A stretch of 64,000 nucleotides of DNA from Nocardioides sp. HDW12B (GTDB lineage Bacteria > Actinomycetota > Actinomycetes > Propionibacteriales > Nocardioidaceae): positions 62,001-126,000 of the forward strand of contig NZ_CP049867.1 in NCBI RefSeq assembly GCF_011299595.1, written 5' to 3'. Of this stretch, positions 34,218-43,710 are shown piece after piece. Made by a program: the position numbers and the translations under genes. The notes beneath the pieces are model-generated. The model did not search any database. It was not told the DNA's origin and saw only the letters and a list, made by a program, of their open reading frames with translations. Numbering within the stretch: the first letter of the stretch is position 1; each line of letters starts with the position of its first letter.

Positions 34218-35066
34218 ATGGACGAGCTCCCCGAGGCCGTCGCGCTCACCCCCACCTCCTTCCGGACCGACCACCGGACGGCGGACGCAGAGGCGGAGCT
34301 GGCCTCGCTCGTCTTCGTCCTCGACCTGCAGGCCGCGAACCCGGCGGTACGCCGGCTGCGGGCCTGGGCGCGTGACGAGCTGGCCGCGCGGCCGGGTGAC
34401 ACCGCGGTCGACGTCGGGGCGGGCACGGGCGAGGAGGTGCAGGCGCTGGCGTCCCTGGTCTGGCCGACGGGTCGCGCCGTCGGGGTCGAGCCGCACGCCG
34501 GTCTGCGCGCGGAGGCGCAGCGGCGCGCGGCCGGGACCTCAGCGACGTACGTCGACGGAGACGCGCGGGCGCTGCCGTTCGAGGACGGCAGCGTGGACGT
34601 GCTGCGGTGCGAGCGGGTCTGGCAGCACCTCGTCGACCCGCAGGAGGCGGCCGACGAGGTGGCGCGCGTGCTCGCTCCCGGAGGACGCGTGGCCGTGCTG
34701 GACACCGACTGGTCGACGGTGGTGGGCCGCGCCGGCGACCCGGACGTGCAGCGGCGGCTCAACGAGAGCACGTGGCGGCGGATGGCGAACCCGTTCGCGG
34801 GGCGGCACCTGCGGGCGCAGCTGCAGCGGGCGGGGCTGACGGTGCGCGCCGACATCGGCTCGTCGGCCCTGGTGATGCCCGACGAGGTGATGGCCAGCCC
34901 GATGATGGTCGACCTCGACCTGCGCCTCGGCGTCGAGGAGGGCGTGGTGTCGCAGGACGAGGCGGACGCCTACCGGCAGGCGGTCGTCGAAGCCGCACAG
35001 CGCGGTGAGGGGTTCATGGCGGTGACGATGTTCGCCGTCGTGGGCGACAAGCCTGGATCTGGTTGA
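34218..35066 (+). CDS. Class I SAM-dependent methyltransferase
   Basis: A 282-residue methyltransferase of the UbiE/Methyltransf_11 type. SAM motif I is AVDVGAGTGEEVQAL (about residues 60-74), an acidic residue after strand 2 (GVEPHAG), motif II YVDGDARALPFEDGSVDVLR, and post-motif RVLAPGGRVAVLDTDWS. The substrate is unknown. The N-terminal about 45 residues are a family-specific cap. It is divergent from the racemase gene with 70 bp between starts. Confidence 0.88.
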   Translation: MDELPEAVALTPTSFRTDHRTADAEAELASLVFVLDLQAANPAVRRLRAWARDELAARPGDTAVDVGAGTGEEVQALASLVWPTGRAVGVEPHAGLRAEAQRRAAGTSATYVDGDARALPFEDGSVDVLRCERVWQHLVDPQEAADEVARVLAPGGRVAVLDTDWSTVVGRAGDPDVQRRLNESTWRRMANPFAGRHLRAQLQRAGLTVRADIGSSALVMPDEVMASPMMVDLDLRLGVEEGVVSQDEADAYRQAVVEAAQRGEGFMAVTMFAVVGDKPGSG

Positions 35067-35096
35067 CCAGCGCGGAGCGTGCCGCGGCGGGCGCAA

Positions 35097-35221
35097 GTGA
35101 CGTCTCGGTGCGGCACAGGTGACGTTTCGGCGCGACCGGAGTGACGCTTCGGCGGGGCAGGAGTGACGCTTCGGCGGGGCAGGAGTGACGCTTCGGCGGG
35201 GCAGGAGTGACGCTTCGGCGG
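35097..35221 (+). repeat. 22-bp tandem repeat upstream of the FadR-type gene
   Basis: Units start at 35097, 35119, 35141, 35163, 35185 and 35207 (last one partial). Units 3-5 are identical (GTGACGCTTCGGCGGGGCAG plus GA), and units 1-2 are diverged. The array is bracketed by GTTGACCAGCG at 35062-35072 and 35239-35249. It fills most of the 201 bp gap. Confidence 0.92.
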
Positions 35222-35227
35222 ATGTAG

Positions 35228-35238
35228 TGGTCTGACCA
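35228..35238. promoter_or_regulatory. FadR/GntR-type operator
   Basis: TGGTCTGACCA is the classic FadR-subfamily dyad (TGGT-N3-ACCA). It lies 30 bp upstream of the regulator start and is followed by a half-site TTGACCAG. A related TGGTTGACCAG occurs at 35060-35070. Autoregulation is likely. Confidence 0.65.
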
Positions 35239-35267
35239 GTTGACCAGCGGACGAGTGTCGGGGCAGG

Positions 35268-36044
35268 ATGACGGACATGAACCTGCAGCCCGTACGCCGC
35301 CACACGGTGGCCGACGACGTCTTCGAGCAGCTGGTCGCCGAGGTCAGCGGCCTGGCGCCCGGCGAGTCCCTGCCCAGCGAGCGACGCCTCACCGAGGTCC
35401 TCGGGGTCAGCCGCCCCGTCGTCCGGGAGGCGCTCCAGCGGCTCTCCCACGCGGGTCTCGTCGAGGTGCGCCAGGGCGACGCGACGACCGTGCGCGACTT
35501 CCGCCGCGACGGCGGGCTCGACCTGCTGGCCCGGCTGCTCGTGCCGGCCCGCGGGCTCGACGTCGCGGTCGCCCGCAGCATCGTCGAGGCCCGCCACCTC
35601 GTCGGCCCCACGGTCGCCGAGCTCGCGGCGAGCCGCCCCGACATCGACGACGCCGCCGTACGCCTGACGCAGCTGGCGGCCGCCCTGCGCGCGACCACGG
35701 ACCCCGTCACGCGCCAGCGGCTGGCGCTGGAGTTCTGGGACGTCGTCATCGACGCCGCCGACTCCCTCGTCTTCCGGCTGATGTTCAACAGCCTGCGCGC
35801 GGCCTACGAGCCGATGCTCGACGCGCTGGCGTCGCTGATCGACGGCGCCGACCAGCCCGAGCGGTACGACGCCCTGGCCGCGGCCCTCGCCGACCGCGAC
35901 CCCGCCCGGGCCCGGGCAGCCGCCGAGGACCTCCTCGGGCCGGCCACGACGGCGCTGCTGAGCGCCCTCGACGACCTGGACGCCCCCGGCCCCGGAGCCC
36001 CAGCGCCCGCCGGCGCAGACCGGGACGGGCAGGAGGACGCATGA
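35268..36044 (+). CDS. FadR-subfamily GntR transcriptional regulator
   Basis: A 258-residue regulator. The winged helix occupies about 10-75 (DDVFEQLVAEVSGLAPGESL, then PSERRLTEVLGVSRPVVREAL, the GntR signature). A C-terminal all-helical FCD ligand domain spans about 90-235 (ARSIVEARHLVGPTVAELAA). FCD regulators bind organic acids or acyl groups. It overlaps the fatty-acid hydroxylase gene by four bases (ATGA), so the hydroxylase is its likely target, and a perfect FadR-type dyad is found in the promoter. Confidence 0.9.
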   Translation: MTDMNLQPVRRHTVADDVFEQLVAEVSGLAPGESLPSERRLTEVLGVSRPVVREALQRLSHAGLVEVRQGDATTVRDFRRDGGLDLLARLLVPARGLDVAVARSIVEARHLVGPTVAELAASRPDIDDAAVRLTQLAAALRATTDPVTRQRLALEFWDVVIDAADSLVFRLMFNSLRAAYEPMLDALASLIDGADQPERYDALAAALADRDPARARAAAEDLLGPATTALLSALDDLDAPGPGAPAPAGADRDGQEDA

Positions 36045-36715
36045 CCACCGTGCTGCCCCGCGCCCAGCGCGGCCTGTCGCTCGGCGATGCGGCCCGGGAG
36101 TTCGCCCGGCACCCGTCGCCGTGGATGCTCGGCGGTCTGCTCGTCGCCGCCGCGGCCGCCCGCCTCCTGCTGGAGGACTGGAGGCTCAGCGACCTGCTCG
36201 CTCCGGCCGCCTTCCTCGCGCTGTTCCCGGTCGTCGAGTGGCTGGTCCACGTCTTCGTGCTGCACTGGCGCCCCCGCCGGCTCGGCCCGGTCACCCTCGA
36301 CACCCAGCTCGCGCGCAAGCACCGCGAGCACCACGCCTCGCCGCGCGACGTACCGCTGGTGTTCATCCCGTGGCAGACCCTGGCCGGGCTGGTCGTCGTC
36401 GTACCGGCCCTGGCGCTGCTCGCCTTCCCGCGTCCGCACCAGGCGCTGGCCTTCGTGGTGACCGTCGCAGTGGTCGGGCTCGTCTACGAGTGGGTCCACT
36501 ACCTGGTGCACAGCGACTACCGGCCGCGGAGCCGCGCCTACCGCGCGGTCCACCGCCACCACCGGCTGCACCACTTCAAGAACGAGAACTACTGGCTGAC
36601 GGTCACCTCGGCCCACACCGCGGACCGGATCTTCGGCACCGACCCCGACCCGGCCGACGTCCCCACCTCGGCCACCGCCAAGGACCTGCACGGCCTGCAG
36701 GGAACTGGTCACTGA
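36041..36715 (+). CDS. Sterol desaturase / fatty-acid hydroxylase-family membrane di-iron enzyme
   Basis: A 224-residue integral membrane protein with about four hydrophobic segments and the histidine clusters of the fatty-acid hydroxylase superfamily: EWLVHVFVLHW, KHREHH, WVHYLVHSDY and HRHHRLHHFKNENYW. These ligate two irons for O2-dependent hydroxylation or desaturation. A lipid or carotenoid substrate is likely but unproven. Start ATG 36041 overlaps the regulator stop, which indicates translational coupling. Confidence 0.88.
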   Translation: MTTVLPRAQRGLSLGDAAREFARHPSPWMLGGLLVAAAAARLLLEDWRLSDLLAPAAFLALFPVVEWLVHVFVLHWRPRRLGPVTLDTQLARKHREHHASPRDVPLVFIPWQTLAGLVVVVPALALLAFPRPHQALAFVVTVAVVGLVYEWVHYLVHSDYRPRSRAYRAVHRHHRLHHFKNENYWLTVTSAHTADRIFGTDPDPADVPTSATAKDLHGLQGTGH

Positions 36716-36822
36716 CCGCAGCCGGCACGCGTGGCCGCCTGCACGCGGTGACCGGAAATCCGGGTCGGCTGCGGGGAGCGACCAGGAGCCGGCCGGGCGA
36801 CGTGGGAGCGGTCACGTTGGCG

Positions 36823-36846
36823 TAGGTAAGGCTTACCTAATACTCT
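36823..36846 (+). promoter_or_regulatory. DtxR/IdeR iron box overlapping the -10 region
   Basis: TAGGTAAGGCTTACCTA (36823-36839) is a perfect odd-centred dyad matching the iron-box core (TTAGGTTAGSCTAACCTAA). The -10 box TACTCT (36841-36846) follows directly, 6 bases before the GTG at 36853. Fe-loaded repressor binding would block the promoter, so the gene should be induced under iron limitation. Confidence 0.85.
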
Positions 36847-36852
36847 TCGTCG

Positions 36853-39792
36853 GTGACTGCCGCCGTCGAGACCCGACCGTTCTGGGACCTGTCCCGGCAC
36901 GCCGCGGGCACGGCGCTGGTCGTCGATGGGGACGAGGTCGGCTACGACGACCTCGCCGACCGGGTGACCCGGCTCGCCGCGCGCCTGGGGGGGACGCGGC
37001 GGCTCGTGCTGCTCGAGGCGGCCAACGACCTCGACACCGTCGTCGGCTACCTGGCCTGCCTCGTCGGGCACCATCCGGTCCTGGTCACCGCCCCGGGCCC
37101 GGCTGCTTCCGCCGCCTGCGCGGCGTACGACCCCGACGTCGTCCTGGCCGGCGACGCGCTCGCCGAGGAACGCGCCGGCACGCGCCACGACCTGCACCCC
37201 GACCTCGCCGTCCTGCTGTCGACCTCCGGGTCGACCGGCTCGCCCAAGCTCGTCCGCCTCTCCCGTGACGCCGTGGCCGCCAACGCCCGTGCCATCGCCG
37301 AGGCGCTCGCGATCCGACCTGACGACGTCGCGGCGGCAGCGCTGCCGCTGCACTACTGCTACGGGCTGTCGGTGCTCACCAGCCACCTCCAGGTCGGCGC
37401 CTCGGTGCTGCTGACCTCGGCCTCGGTGGTCGACCCCGACTTCTGGCGCGAGGCGCGCCGCCACCGCGTCAGCACCGTCCCGGGCGTGCCCCACACCTTC
37501 GACCTGCTCGACCGCGCCGGCTTCGCCGACCTCGACCTGCCCTCCCTGCGCTACCTGACCTGCGCCGGCGGCCGGCTGCCCGCGACGACCGCGACCCGGT
37601 ACGCCGAGCTCGGGCTGCGTCGCGGCTTCGACCTCTTCCTCATGTACGGCGCCACCGAGGCGACCGCGCGGATGGCCGTGCTGCCCCCGGACCGGGTCCT
37701 CACGGGCCCGACCCTCCTGGGCGACCCGGTGCCGGGTGGCTCGTTCGCGGTCCGACCCGTCGCCGGTCTCCCGGTCGGGCAGAGCGGTCTGGGTGCGCCG
37801 GACGTCGACGGCGAGCCGGTGGGTGAGCTGGTGTTCCGCGGGGAGAACGTGATGCTGGGCTACGCCGAGACCCCGGCCGACCTTGCTCGGGGCCGCGAGG
37901 TCGACGAGCTGCGTACCGGAGACCTCGTGCGCCGTACGCCGGACGGGCTCGAGGTCGTGGGGCGGCTGGGCCGGATCGCCAAGGTCTTCGGGCTGCGGAT
38001 CGACCTCGACCGCGTCGAGGCTCGCCTCCGGGCGGCCGGGATCGTCGGCTACGCCGCCGACGCCGGCGACCGCGTCGTCGTCGCGGTCGACCGCTCCGCC
38101 CGCCCGCTCTCCGATGCCGACCTCGAGCGCGTGCGCGACGCCGCCGAGGGTGCCGGCGTGCCGCGGGCCGGCTGCCTGGTCGTCGAGCTCGACAGCGTCC
38201 CGCGGCGCGGCAACGGCAAGGTCGACCACGCCGCGATCGCAGCTGCAGGGCACCGCGCCCGCGCCGACGCGGTTGCCGGTGTGCACGCGACCCCTGGCCG
38301 CGACGCGGCTGTGCCCGACGCGCCCGCGCAGGCGGGACCCCGTCCCGACGCGGCTGTCTCCGACGCACGTGCGCTGGCAGGACCCGGTCCCGACACGACG
38401 CCTCGCGCGGGTCGGCACGCTGCCGCGACTGCCGGCACCGGTCCCGACGTTGCGGCCCGGGTCGGGGAGGTCCTGGCGGCCGTTGGCCGAGGACCGCTGC
38501 GCCCGGAGGACACGTTCGTGTCCAGAGGCGGCGACTCGCTGTCCTACGTCGAGACGTCCCTGCGGCTGGAGCGGGTCCTGGGCCACCTTCCGGTGCGCTG
38601 GCACCTCCTGACCGCCGCCGAGCTGGCAGGACGCGCAGCCGGACGCACGGTCGAACGGGCAGCTCTGCCCGGATCCGCGCCGCACGGACCCGGGGGAGCG
38701 AGAGCTGCCCGTCCGGACGGTCGCACCGGCGCAACAAGCGCGCGCCGAGGCGACCCCGCGACCCGGCGCACGCGCTCGGTCGAGACCAACGTGCTGCTGC
38801 GCGCCCTCGCGATCGTGCTGATCGTGGGGTCGCACTCGAACCTCTTCATGGTCCTCGGCGGCGCGCACGTGCTCGTCGGGCTCGCCGGCTTCAACCTCGC
38901 CCGCTTCCACCTCGTCGACCGCGAGCGGGTCGACCGCGTCCGGAGCATGCTGACGAGCGTCGCCCGCGTCGCCGTACCGACCGTGCTGTGGCTGACGTTC
39001 GCCGCCGCCACGTCGGCGAAGTACGACTGGCGCAACGTCGTCCTCCTCAACGGCGTCCTCGGCACCCGCGAGTGGAGCGAGGCCTGGCACTACTGGTTCG
39101 TCGAGGCGCTGGTGTGGACGCTGCTCGCCGTCGTGGCGCTGCTGGCGGTCCCGGCGGTGCACCGGCTCGAGCGCCGCGCGCCGTTCTGGTTCCCGGTCGG
39201 GCTGGTCGTCCTCGCGCTGCCCGCACGCTACGACGTCGGGCGCCTCCTCGACGGCGACTACATCCACCGGGGCCACGTGATCTTCTGGCTCTTCGCGCTC
39301 GGCTGGGCGACCGCCCAGGCCCGCCGCCCGCTCCACCGCGTCGTCGTGTCGGTGCTCGCCCTGGCCACCGTGCCGGGGTTCTTCGAGGGCGACCTCGCCC
39401 GCGAGGCGGTCGTGGTCGCGGGCCTGCTCCTCCTGGTGTGGGTGCCGTCCCTGCGGGTCCCCGCGGCCGTGGCGCGGCTGGCCGGCACGCTCGCCGGCGC
39501 GTCGCTGTACATCTACCTCTGTCACTGGCAGATCTACCCCGCCTACGAGTTCAGCCTCCCGTGGCTGGCCACCGGCCTCTCGCTCCTCGCCGGGGTCGTC
39601 TTCTGGCGCGTCACCGTCGCGGCGACGCCGTACGTCGAGCGCGGGCTGGCCCGGGCGGGCCACCGGCTCGGAGTGACCCGGGTCACACCGGAGGTCGTGG
39701 AGGAAATAGCGCACGCCCGGCCGCGGTTCAGTCCGCGGAGGTGTCTGACCCGTGATGCAACGTCCGCCCGTGAGGCCCGAGTCGTCGGCTGA
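36853..39792 (+). CDS. Fusion of adenylation domain, carrier protein and membrane acyltransferase
   Basis: A 979-residue fusion. Residues about 1-470 are an AMP-forming acyl/aminoacyl-activating domain: [17 protein letters not shown] (P-loop), [36 protein letters not shown] and the C-terminal lysine in [11 protein letters not shown]. After an Ala/Pro-rich linker, about 535-610 is a phosphopantetheine carrier ([14 protein letters not shown], Ser as attachment site). About 640-950 is an acyltransferase-3-like integral membrane part with about ten segments ([20 protein letters not shown]). The layout suggests that an acid is activated, loaded on the carrier and transferred across or at the membrane. 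Expression is probably iron-repressed and leaderless. The substrate is unknown. A link to siderophore or envelope modification is inference. Its 3' end overlaps mshA by 41 bp. Confidence 0.85.
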   Translation: MTAAVETRPFWDLSRHAAGTALVVDGDEVGYDDLADRVTRLAARLGGTRRLVLLEAANDLDTVVGYLACLVGHHPVLVTAPGPAASAACAAYDPDVVLAGDALAEERAGTRHDLHPDLAVLLSTSGSTGSPKLVRLSRDAVAANARAIAEALAIRPDDVAAAALPLHYCYGLSVLTSHLQVGASVLLTSASVVDPDFWREARRHRVSTVPGVPHTFDLLDRAGFADLDLPSLRYLTCAGGRLPATTATRYAELGLRRGFDLFLMYGATEATARMAVLPPDRVLTGPTLLGDPVPGGSFAVRPVAGLPVGQSGLGAPDVDGEPVGELVFRGENVMLGYAETPADLARGREVDELRTGDLVRRTPDGLEVVGRLGRIAKVFGLRIDLDRVEARLRAAGIVGYAADAGDRVVVAVDRSARPLSDADLERVRDAAEGAGVPRAGCLVVELDSVPRRGNGKVDHAAIAAAGHRARADAVAGVHATPGRDAAVPDAPAQAGPRPDAAVSDARALAGPGPDTTPRAGRHAAATAGTGPDVAARVGEVLAAVGRGPLRPEDTFVSRGGDSLSYVETSLRLERVLGHLPVRWHLLTAAELAGRAAGRTVERAALPGSAPHGPGGARAARPDGRTGATSARRGDPATRRTRSVETNVLLRALAIVLIVGSHSNLFMVLGGAHVLVGLAGFNLARFHLVDRERVDRVRSMLTSVARVAVPTVLWLTFAAATSAKYDWRNVVLLNGVLGTREWSEAWHYWFVEALVWTLLAVVALLAVPAVHRLERRAPFWFPVGLVVLALPARYDVGRLLDGDYIHRGHVIFWLFALGWATAQARRPLHRVVVSVLALATVPGFFEGDLAREAVVVAGLLLLVWVPSLRVPAAVARLAGTLAGASLYIYLCHWQIYPAYEFSLPWLATGLSLLAGVVFWRVTVAATPYVERGLARAGHRLGVTRVTPEVVEEIAHARPRFSPRRCLTRDATSAREARVVG
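39672..39687. promoter_or_regulatory. CRP/GlxR-like site upstream of mshA
   Basis: AGTGACCCGGGTCACA carries the same perfect core GTGACCCGGGTCAC as the site at 27594. It lies in the 3' coding end of the preceding gene, 65 bp before the mshA start. It could regulate mshA or be a chance coding sequence. Confidence 0.4.
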
Positions 39793-41086
39793 GCCGCTCG
39801 ACCTCTCCGTCGCGCGCTCACCGCGCCGGGTGGCGATGATCAGCCTGCACACCTCGCCGCTCGACCAGCCCGGCGTCGGCGACGCCGGCGGCATGAACGT
39901 CTACGTCCTCGAGCTGTCGCGCCGGCTGGCCGAGCGCAACCTCGAGGTCGAGGTGTACACGCGTGCCACGTCCTCCACGATGGACCCGGTCGTCGAGGCC
40001 GCTCCCGGGGTCCGCGTGCACCACGTCGCCGCCGGGCCCTACGAGGGGCTCGGCAAGGAGGAGCTCCCGGCCCAGCTGTGCGTGTTCGCCCGGCACCTGC
40101 TGCGGGCGGAGGCGGGGCACGAGCAGGGGTGGTTCGACCTGATCCACAGCCACTACTGGCTCTCGGGCCAGGTCGGCGCGCTCGTGCGCGACCGGTGGTC
40201 GGTGCCGCTGGTCCACACCATGCACACCATGGCCAAGGTCAAGAACGCGCTGCTGGCCGAGGGCGACACCCCCGAGCCGACCGCCCGCCTGCTCGGCGAG
40301 GACCAGGTGGTCGAGGCCGCCGACATGCTCATCGCGAACACCGGGCTCGAGGCCCAGCAGCTGATCGACCTCTACGCCGCCGACCCCGCCCGTGTCGAGG
40401 TCGTCCACCCCGGCGTCGACCTCGGGATGTTCGTGCCCCGCCCGCAGCGCGACGCCCGCGCCCGGCTCGGTCTGCCCGCCGACGCGATCGTGCCCCTCTT
40501 CGTCGGCCGGTTGCAGCCGCTCAAGGCCCCCGACGTGCTGCTGCGCGCCGTCGCCCTGCTCGTGCGCGACGACCCCGCGCTGCGCTCGCGCCTGGTCGTG
40601 CCGGTCGTCGGTGGCCCGTCGGGCTCCGGCCTCGAGCACCCGACCGCGCTGGCCGACCTGGCCGGCGAGCTGGGCATCGGTGACCTGGTCCGCTTCGTGC
40701 CGCCGGTCGGGCGGGCCGAGCTCGTCGACTGGTACGCCGCGGCCACGGTCGTGTGCGTGCCGTCCTACAACGAGTCCTTCGGGCTGGTGGCCATCGAGGC
40801 GTCCGCCGTCGGGACGCCCGTGGTGGCGGCCGCGGTGGGCGGGCTGACGACCGCCGTACGAGACGGCGAGACGGGCCTGCTCGTCGACGGTCACGACCCC
40901 GCCGACTACGCCGCGGCCCTGCGGCGGCTGGTGAGCGACACGGCGTACCGTGAGCGACTGGCGAGCGCCGCGGCTCTGCACGCGCGCGACTTCGCCTGGG
41001 AGCGCACGGCCGAGCGCACGCTCGAGGTCTACCGGAAGGCGGCACACGCGATGAGGCACGACCTGCAGGACGTCGTCCGTGCCTGA
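39752..41086 (+). CDS. mshA: D-inositol-3-phosphate glycosyltransferase (mycothiol synthesis)
   Basis: MshA joins UDP-GlcNAc to 1D-myo-inositol 3-phosphate, the first step of mycothiol synthesis. The 444-residue GT-B/GT4 enzyme shows the MshA N-terminus ([20 protein letters not shown], then [13 protein letters not shown]), [19 protein letters not shown], the donor site [14 protein letters not shown] and the E-x7-E region [20 protein letters not shown]. Starts GTG 39752 and ATG 39755 both overlap the upstream gene, and GTG 39770 is also possible. It is followed by an overlapping ybjN-like gene, as in other actinomycetes. Confidence 0.96.
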   Translation: MMQRPPVRPESSAEPLDLSVARSPRRVAMISLHTSPLDQPGVGDAGGMNVYVLELSRRLAERNLEVEVYTRATSSTMDPVVEAAPGVRVHHVAAGPYEGLGKEELPAQLCVFARHLLRAEAGHEQGWFDLIHSHYWLSGQVGALVRDRWSVPLVHTMHTMAKVKNALLAEGDTPEPTARLLGEDQVVEAADMLIANTGLEAQQLIDLYAADPARVEVVHPGVDLGMFVPRPQRDARARLGLPADAIVPLFVGRLQPLKAPDVLLRAVALLVRDDPALRSRLVVPVVGGPSGSGLEHPTALADLAGELGIGDLVRFVPPVGRAELVDWYAAATVVCVPSYNESFGLVAIEASAVGTPVVAAAVGGLTTAVRDGETGLLVDGHDPADYAAALRRLVSDTAYRERLASAAALHARDFAWERTAERTLEVYRKAAHAMRHDLQDVVRA

Positions 41087-41627
41087 GGCGGGAGAGCCGG
41101 GCCACCCGGGGCGCGAGGACCTGCGTGAGCAGGCGGTCGCGACCGTGCGCGCCGTGCTGGCCGACAACGAGCTCGAGCACACCGAGGTCTCGCCCGGCGT
41201 CTTCAGCGTGACGCTGCCGGGGGAGAAGAAGCTGCAGACGCCGTGCCGCCTCGACGTCGGGCCGCACGCGCTCGGCGTACACGCGTTCGTCGCGCGGCAC
41301 CCCGATGAGAACCACGCGCGCGTCTACCGGTGGATGCTGGAGCGCAACCTGAAGCTGTACGGCGTCGCGTTCGCCGTCGACCACCACGGCGACATCTACC
41401 TCGACGGCCGGCTGCCGCTGTCGTCGGTGACCCCCGAGGAGCTCGACCGGCTGCTCGGCGCGGTGCTGAGCTACGCCGACGAGTCGTTCAACACGCTCCT
41501 CGAGCTCGGCTTCGGCAGCTCGATCCGCAAGGAGTGGGAGTGGCGCATCTCGCGGGGCGAGTCGACCCGCAACCTCGACGCCTTCCGGGGCTGGCTGGAA
41601 GCCACCGGCACCCCGACGGAGCAGTAG
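41079..41627 (+). CDS. YbjN-domain protein
   Basis: A 182-residue protein whose C-terminal two thirds match the YbjN / type III secretion chaperone-like fold: [39 protein letters not shown] and [19 protein letters not shown]. The biochemical role is unknown. The position directly after mshA, with an 8-base overlap of the GTG start, is conserved in actinobacteria and suggests a link to thiol or envelope physiology. Confidence 0.88.
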   Translation: MPEAGEPGHPGREDLREQAVATVRAVLADNELEHTEVSPGVFSVTLPGEKKLQTPCRLDVGPHALGVHAFVARHPDENHARVYRWMLERNLKLYGVAFAVDHHGDIYLDGRLPLSSVTPEELDRLLGAVLSYADESFNTLLELGFGSSIRKEWEWRISRGESTRNLDAFRGWLEATGTPTEQ

Positions 41628-41633
41628 GGGGTC

Positions 41634-41727
41634 GTCGGTTTCACTGGGTACCTAGTGAAACCGGCGCTTCCCGCACGAAACTTCGTTCGGGAAGCGCCAA
41701 ATTCACTAGGTACCTAGTGAAACCGAC
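41634..41727. repeat. Family D palindromic element, copy D1 (convergent gap)
   Basis: A 94 bp element that begins GTCGGTTTCACTGGGTACC and ends GGTACCTAGTGAAACCGAC. Each end contains its own small dyad (CTAGGTACCTAG), and inner arms GGCGCTTCCCG / CGGGAAGCGCC surround a CACGAAACTTCGTT loop. It lies 6 bp after the ybjN-like stop and 11 bp before the regX3 stop. Confidence 0.93.
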
Positions 41728-41738
41728 AGCCCGCACCC

Positions 41739-42416
41739 TCAGGCGTCGAACTTGTAGCCCAGCCCCCGGACGGTGACGAGGTGGACGGGGTTGGCCGGGT
41801 CGGGCTCGATCTTGGCGCGCAGGCGCTTGACGTGGACGTCGAGGGTCTTGGTGTCGCCCACGTAGTCGGAGCCCCAGACCCGGTCGATGAGCTGACCGCG
41901 CGTCAGGACCCGGCCGGGGTTGCGCAGCAGCATCTCGAGCAGCTCGAACTCCTTGAGCGGCAGCGGGGTGTCGGCGCCGTTGACCGACACCAGGTGGCGC
42001 TCGACGTCCATCCGGACCGGTCCGGCCTCCAGCGCGGCTGGAGCCGCCTCGACCTCGTTGCCGCGCCGCAGCACGGCCCGGATCCGGGCCACCAGCTCGC
42101 GCGGGGCGTAGGGCTTGGTGACGTAGTCGTCGGCGCCGAGCTCGAGCCCGACCACCTTGTCGACCTCGTCGTCCTTGGCGCTGACCATGATGACCGGCAC
42201 GTTGGACACGGCGCGGATGCGGCGGCACACCTCGGTGCCGGACAGCTCGGGCAGCATCAGGTCGAGCAGCACGATGTCGGGGCCGCTGCGGTCGAACTCC
42301 TCCAGCGCCTGCAGCCCGGTGGCGGCGAGGCTGACCTCGAAGCCCTCCTTGCGCAGCATGTACGCCAGGGCGTCGCTGTAGCTCTCCTCGTCCTCGACGA
42401 CGAGCACTCGGGTCAC
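41739..42416 (-). CDS. regX3: OmpR-family response regulator RegX3
   Basis: A 225-residue response regulator. The receiver has VVEDEESY, phospho-acceptor DIVLLDLMLPELSG (Asp about 51), MVSAKDD and KPYAPREL. The OmpR winged helix is at about 130-225 (LPLKEFELLEMLLRNPGRVL, DVHVKRLRAKIE). Its ATG overlaps the senX3 stop by four bases. It controls phosphate-starvation genes, and a matching PHO-type box lies upstream of phoU. Confidence 0.95.
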   Translation of the reverse strand: MTRVLVVEDEESYSDALAYMLRKEGFEVSLAATGLQALEEFDRSGPDIVLLDLMLPELSGTEVCRRIRAVSNVPVIMVSAKDDEVDKVVGLELGADDYVTKPYAPRELVARIRAVLRRGNEVEAAPAALEAGPVRMDVERHLVSVNGADTPLPLKEFELLEMLLRNPGRVLTRGQLIDRVWGSDYVGDTKTLDVHVKRLRAKIEPDPANPVHLVTVRGLGYKFDA

Positions 42417-43621
42417 GATGACTCCTTCACAGACGGAACAGGGGTGGGTACGGCGGAGGCCCGGTCCGGCGCCGGGCCGGGGGCCGGAGCGGGGGTGGCG
42501 GTGTGGCGGGGCAGCCGGAGGGTGAAGCTCGAGCCCTTGCCCGGCTCCGACCAGACCTTGACCTCCCCGCCGTGGGTGGCGGCGACGTGCTTGACGATCG
42601 ACAGCCCGAGGCCGGTGCCGCCGGTGGAGCGGTGCCGGGCCGGGTCGACGCGGTAGAAGCGCTCGAAGATCCGGTCGAGCTCGGCGCGCGGGATGCCGAT
42701 GCCCTCGTCGGTCACGGTGATGTCGACCATCAGCTCCTGCTGGAGCGCCGAGACGACCACGCGGCTGCCCTCGGGGGAGTAGGCGATGGCGTTGGCCACC
42801 AGGTTGCTGACCGCCAGGGACACCTGGTCGGGGTTGCCGAGCGCGGAGAGCCCGCGGCGCCCGTCGTACACGACCTCGATGCCCTTGGCCGTCGCCTCGA
42901 TCTCGTTGAAATCGATGGAGCGCTCGACGACGCGGTCGACCGGGACCATCGCCGGCCGCTCCAGCGCCTCGTCGCCCTGGAGCCGCGAGAGCTCGATGAT
43001 CTGCTGGACCAGGCGGTTGAGCCGCACGGCCTCGGTCTGCATGCGTGCGGCGAACCGCTGCACCGCCTCGGGGTCGTCGGCGGCCTCGCGCACCGCCTCG
43101 GCCAGCAGCGTGAGCGCGCCGACCGGCGTCTTCAGCTCGTGCGAGACGTTGGCGACGAAGTCGCGGCGGATGGCGTCGACACGGCGCTCGCGGGTGCGGT
43201 CCTCGGTGAGCACCAGCACGAGCCGGCTGCTCAGCGCGGCGACGCGTGCGTTGACGTGCACCGGCTGCTGGCCGGTGCGGTGGATGTCGAGGTCGACCTG
43301 GCGGATCTCGCCGTCGCGCCGCACCTTCGCCACGAGCGCGGCGAGCTCGTCGTTGCGCAGCTCGCCGTCGCGCACCAGCCCCAGCGAGTACGCCGGAGCC
43401 GACGCCTGCACGACCCGGTCCTCGGCGTCGACCACGAGCGCGCTGGAGCGCAGGACGTTGAGGACGGTCGCCACCCCGGGGGGTACGACGTCCGCGGCCG
43501 GCTCCTCGGGCGGCTTGCGGCCGCGCAGCTGCCGCTCGCTGGCGTGCCAGGCGAGCACCGGCAGGGCGCCGAGGAAGATGCCCAGCAGCAGGAGCATCAC
43601 GCCCTCGGTGTTCGGGTCCAC
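42413..43621 (-). CDS. senX3: Sensor histidine kinase SenX3
   Basis: A 402-residue kinase. It has one N-terminal membrane segment (about 9-27), a PAS domain (about 55-135; VVDAEDRVVQASAPAYSLGL), a dimerisation domain with FVANVSHELKTPVGAL and an ATPase domain with NLVANAIAYSPEGSRV, DEGIGIP and GGTGLGLSIVKHVAATHGG. The protein is phoR-like and signals phosphate limitation to RegX3. GTG 43621 sits 6 bases after TAGGAT, so it is probably leaderless. Confidence 0.95.
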   Translation of the reverse strand: MDPNTEGVMLLLLGIFLGALPVLAWHASERQLRGRKPPEEPAADVVPPGVATVLNVLRSSALVVDAEDRVVQASAPAYSLGLVRDGELRNDELAALVAKVRRDGEIRQVDLDIHRTGQQPVHVNARVAALSSRLVLVLTEDRTRERRVDAIRRDFVANVSHELKTPVGALTLLAEAVREAADDPEAVQRFAARMQTEAVRLNRLVQQIIELSRLQGDEALERPAMVPVDRVVERSIDFNEIEATAKGIEVVYDGRRGLSALGNPDQVSLAVSNLVANAIAYSPEGSRVVVSALQQELMVDITVTDEGIGIPRAELDRIFERFYRVDPARHRSTGGTGLGLSIVKHVAATHGGEVKVWSEPGKGSSFTLRLPRHTATPAPAPGPAPDRASAVPTPVPSVKESS

Positions 43622-43692
43622 GGTGCGATCCTAGGACGGTCCGCGGAGGGGCCGCCCCGGATGATGGCCCCTGACCTGCTGTTTCGTCAGCA

Positions 43693-43710
43693 GTTCACCC
43701 GTGGTTCACC
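43693..43710. promoter_or_regulatory. PHO-type direct repeat between senX3 and phoU
   Basis: GTTCACC at 43693 and again at 43704 gives the 11-bp spaced direct repeat typical of RegX3/PhoP boxes. It is 43 bp upstream of phoU and about 70 bp upstream of senX3 on the other strand. Confidence 0.7.

Noticed and set aside
35097-35221. 22-bp direct repeats as a mini-CRISPR
   Set aside because: Units abut each other without spacers, so it is a simple tandem repeat.
36709-39894. 1061-codon minus-strand frame opposite the adenylation-acyltransferase gene
   Set aside because: Antisense of a well-supported multidomain gene, with low-complexity composition and no recognisable motif.
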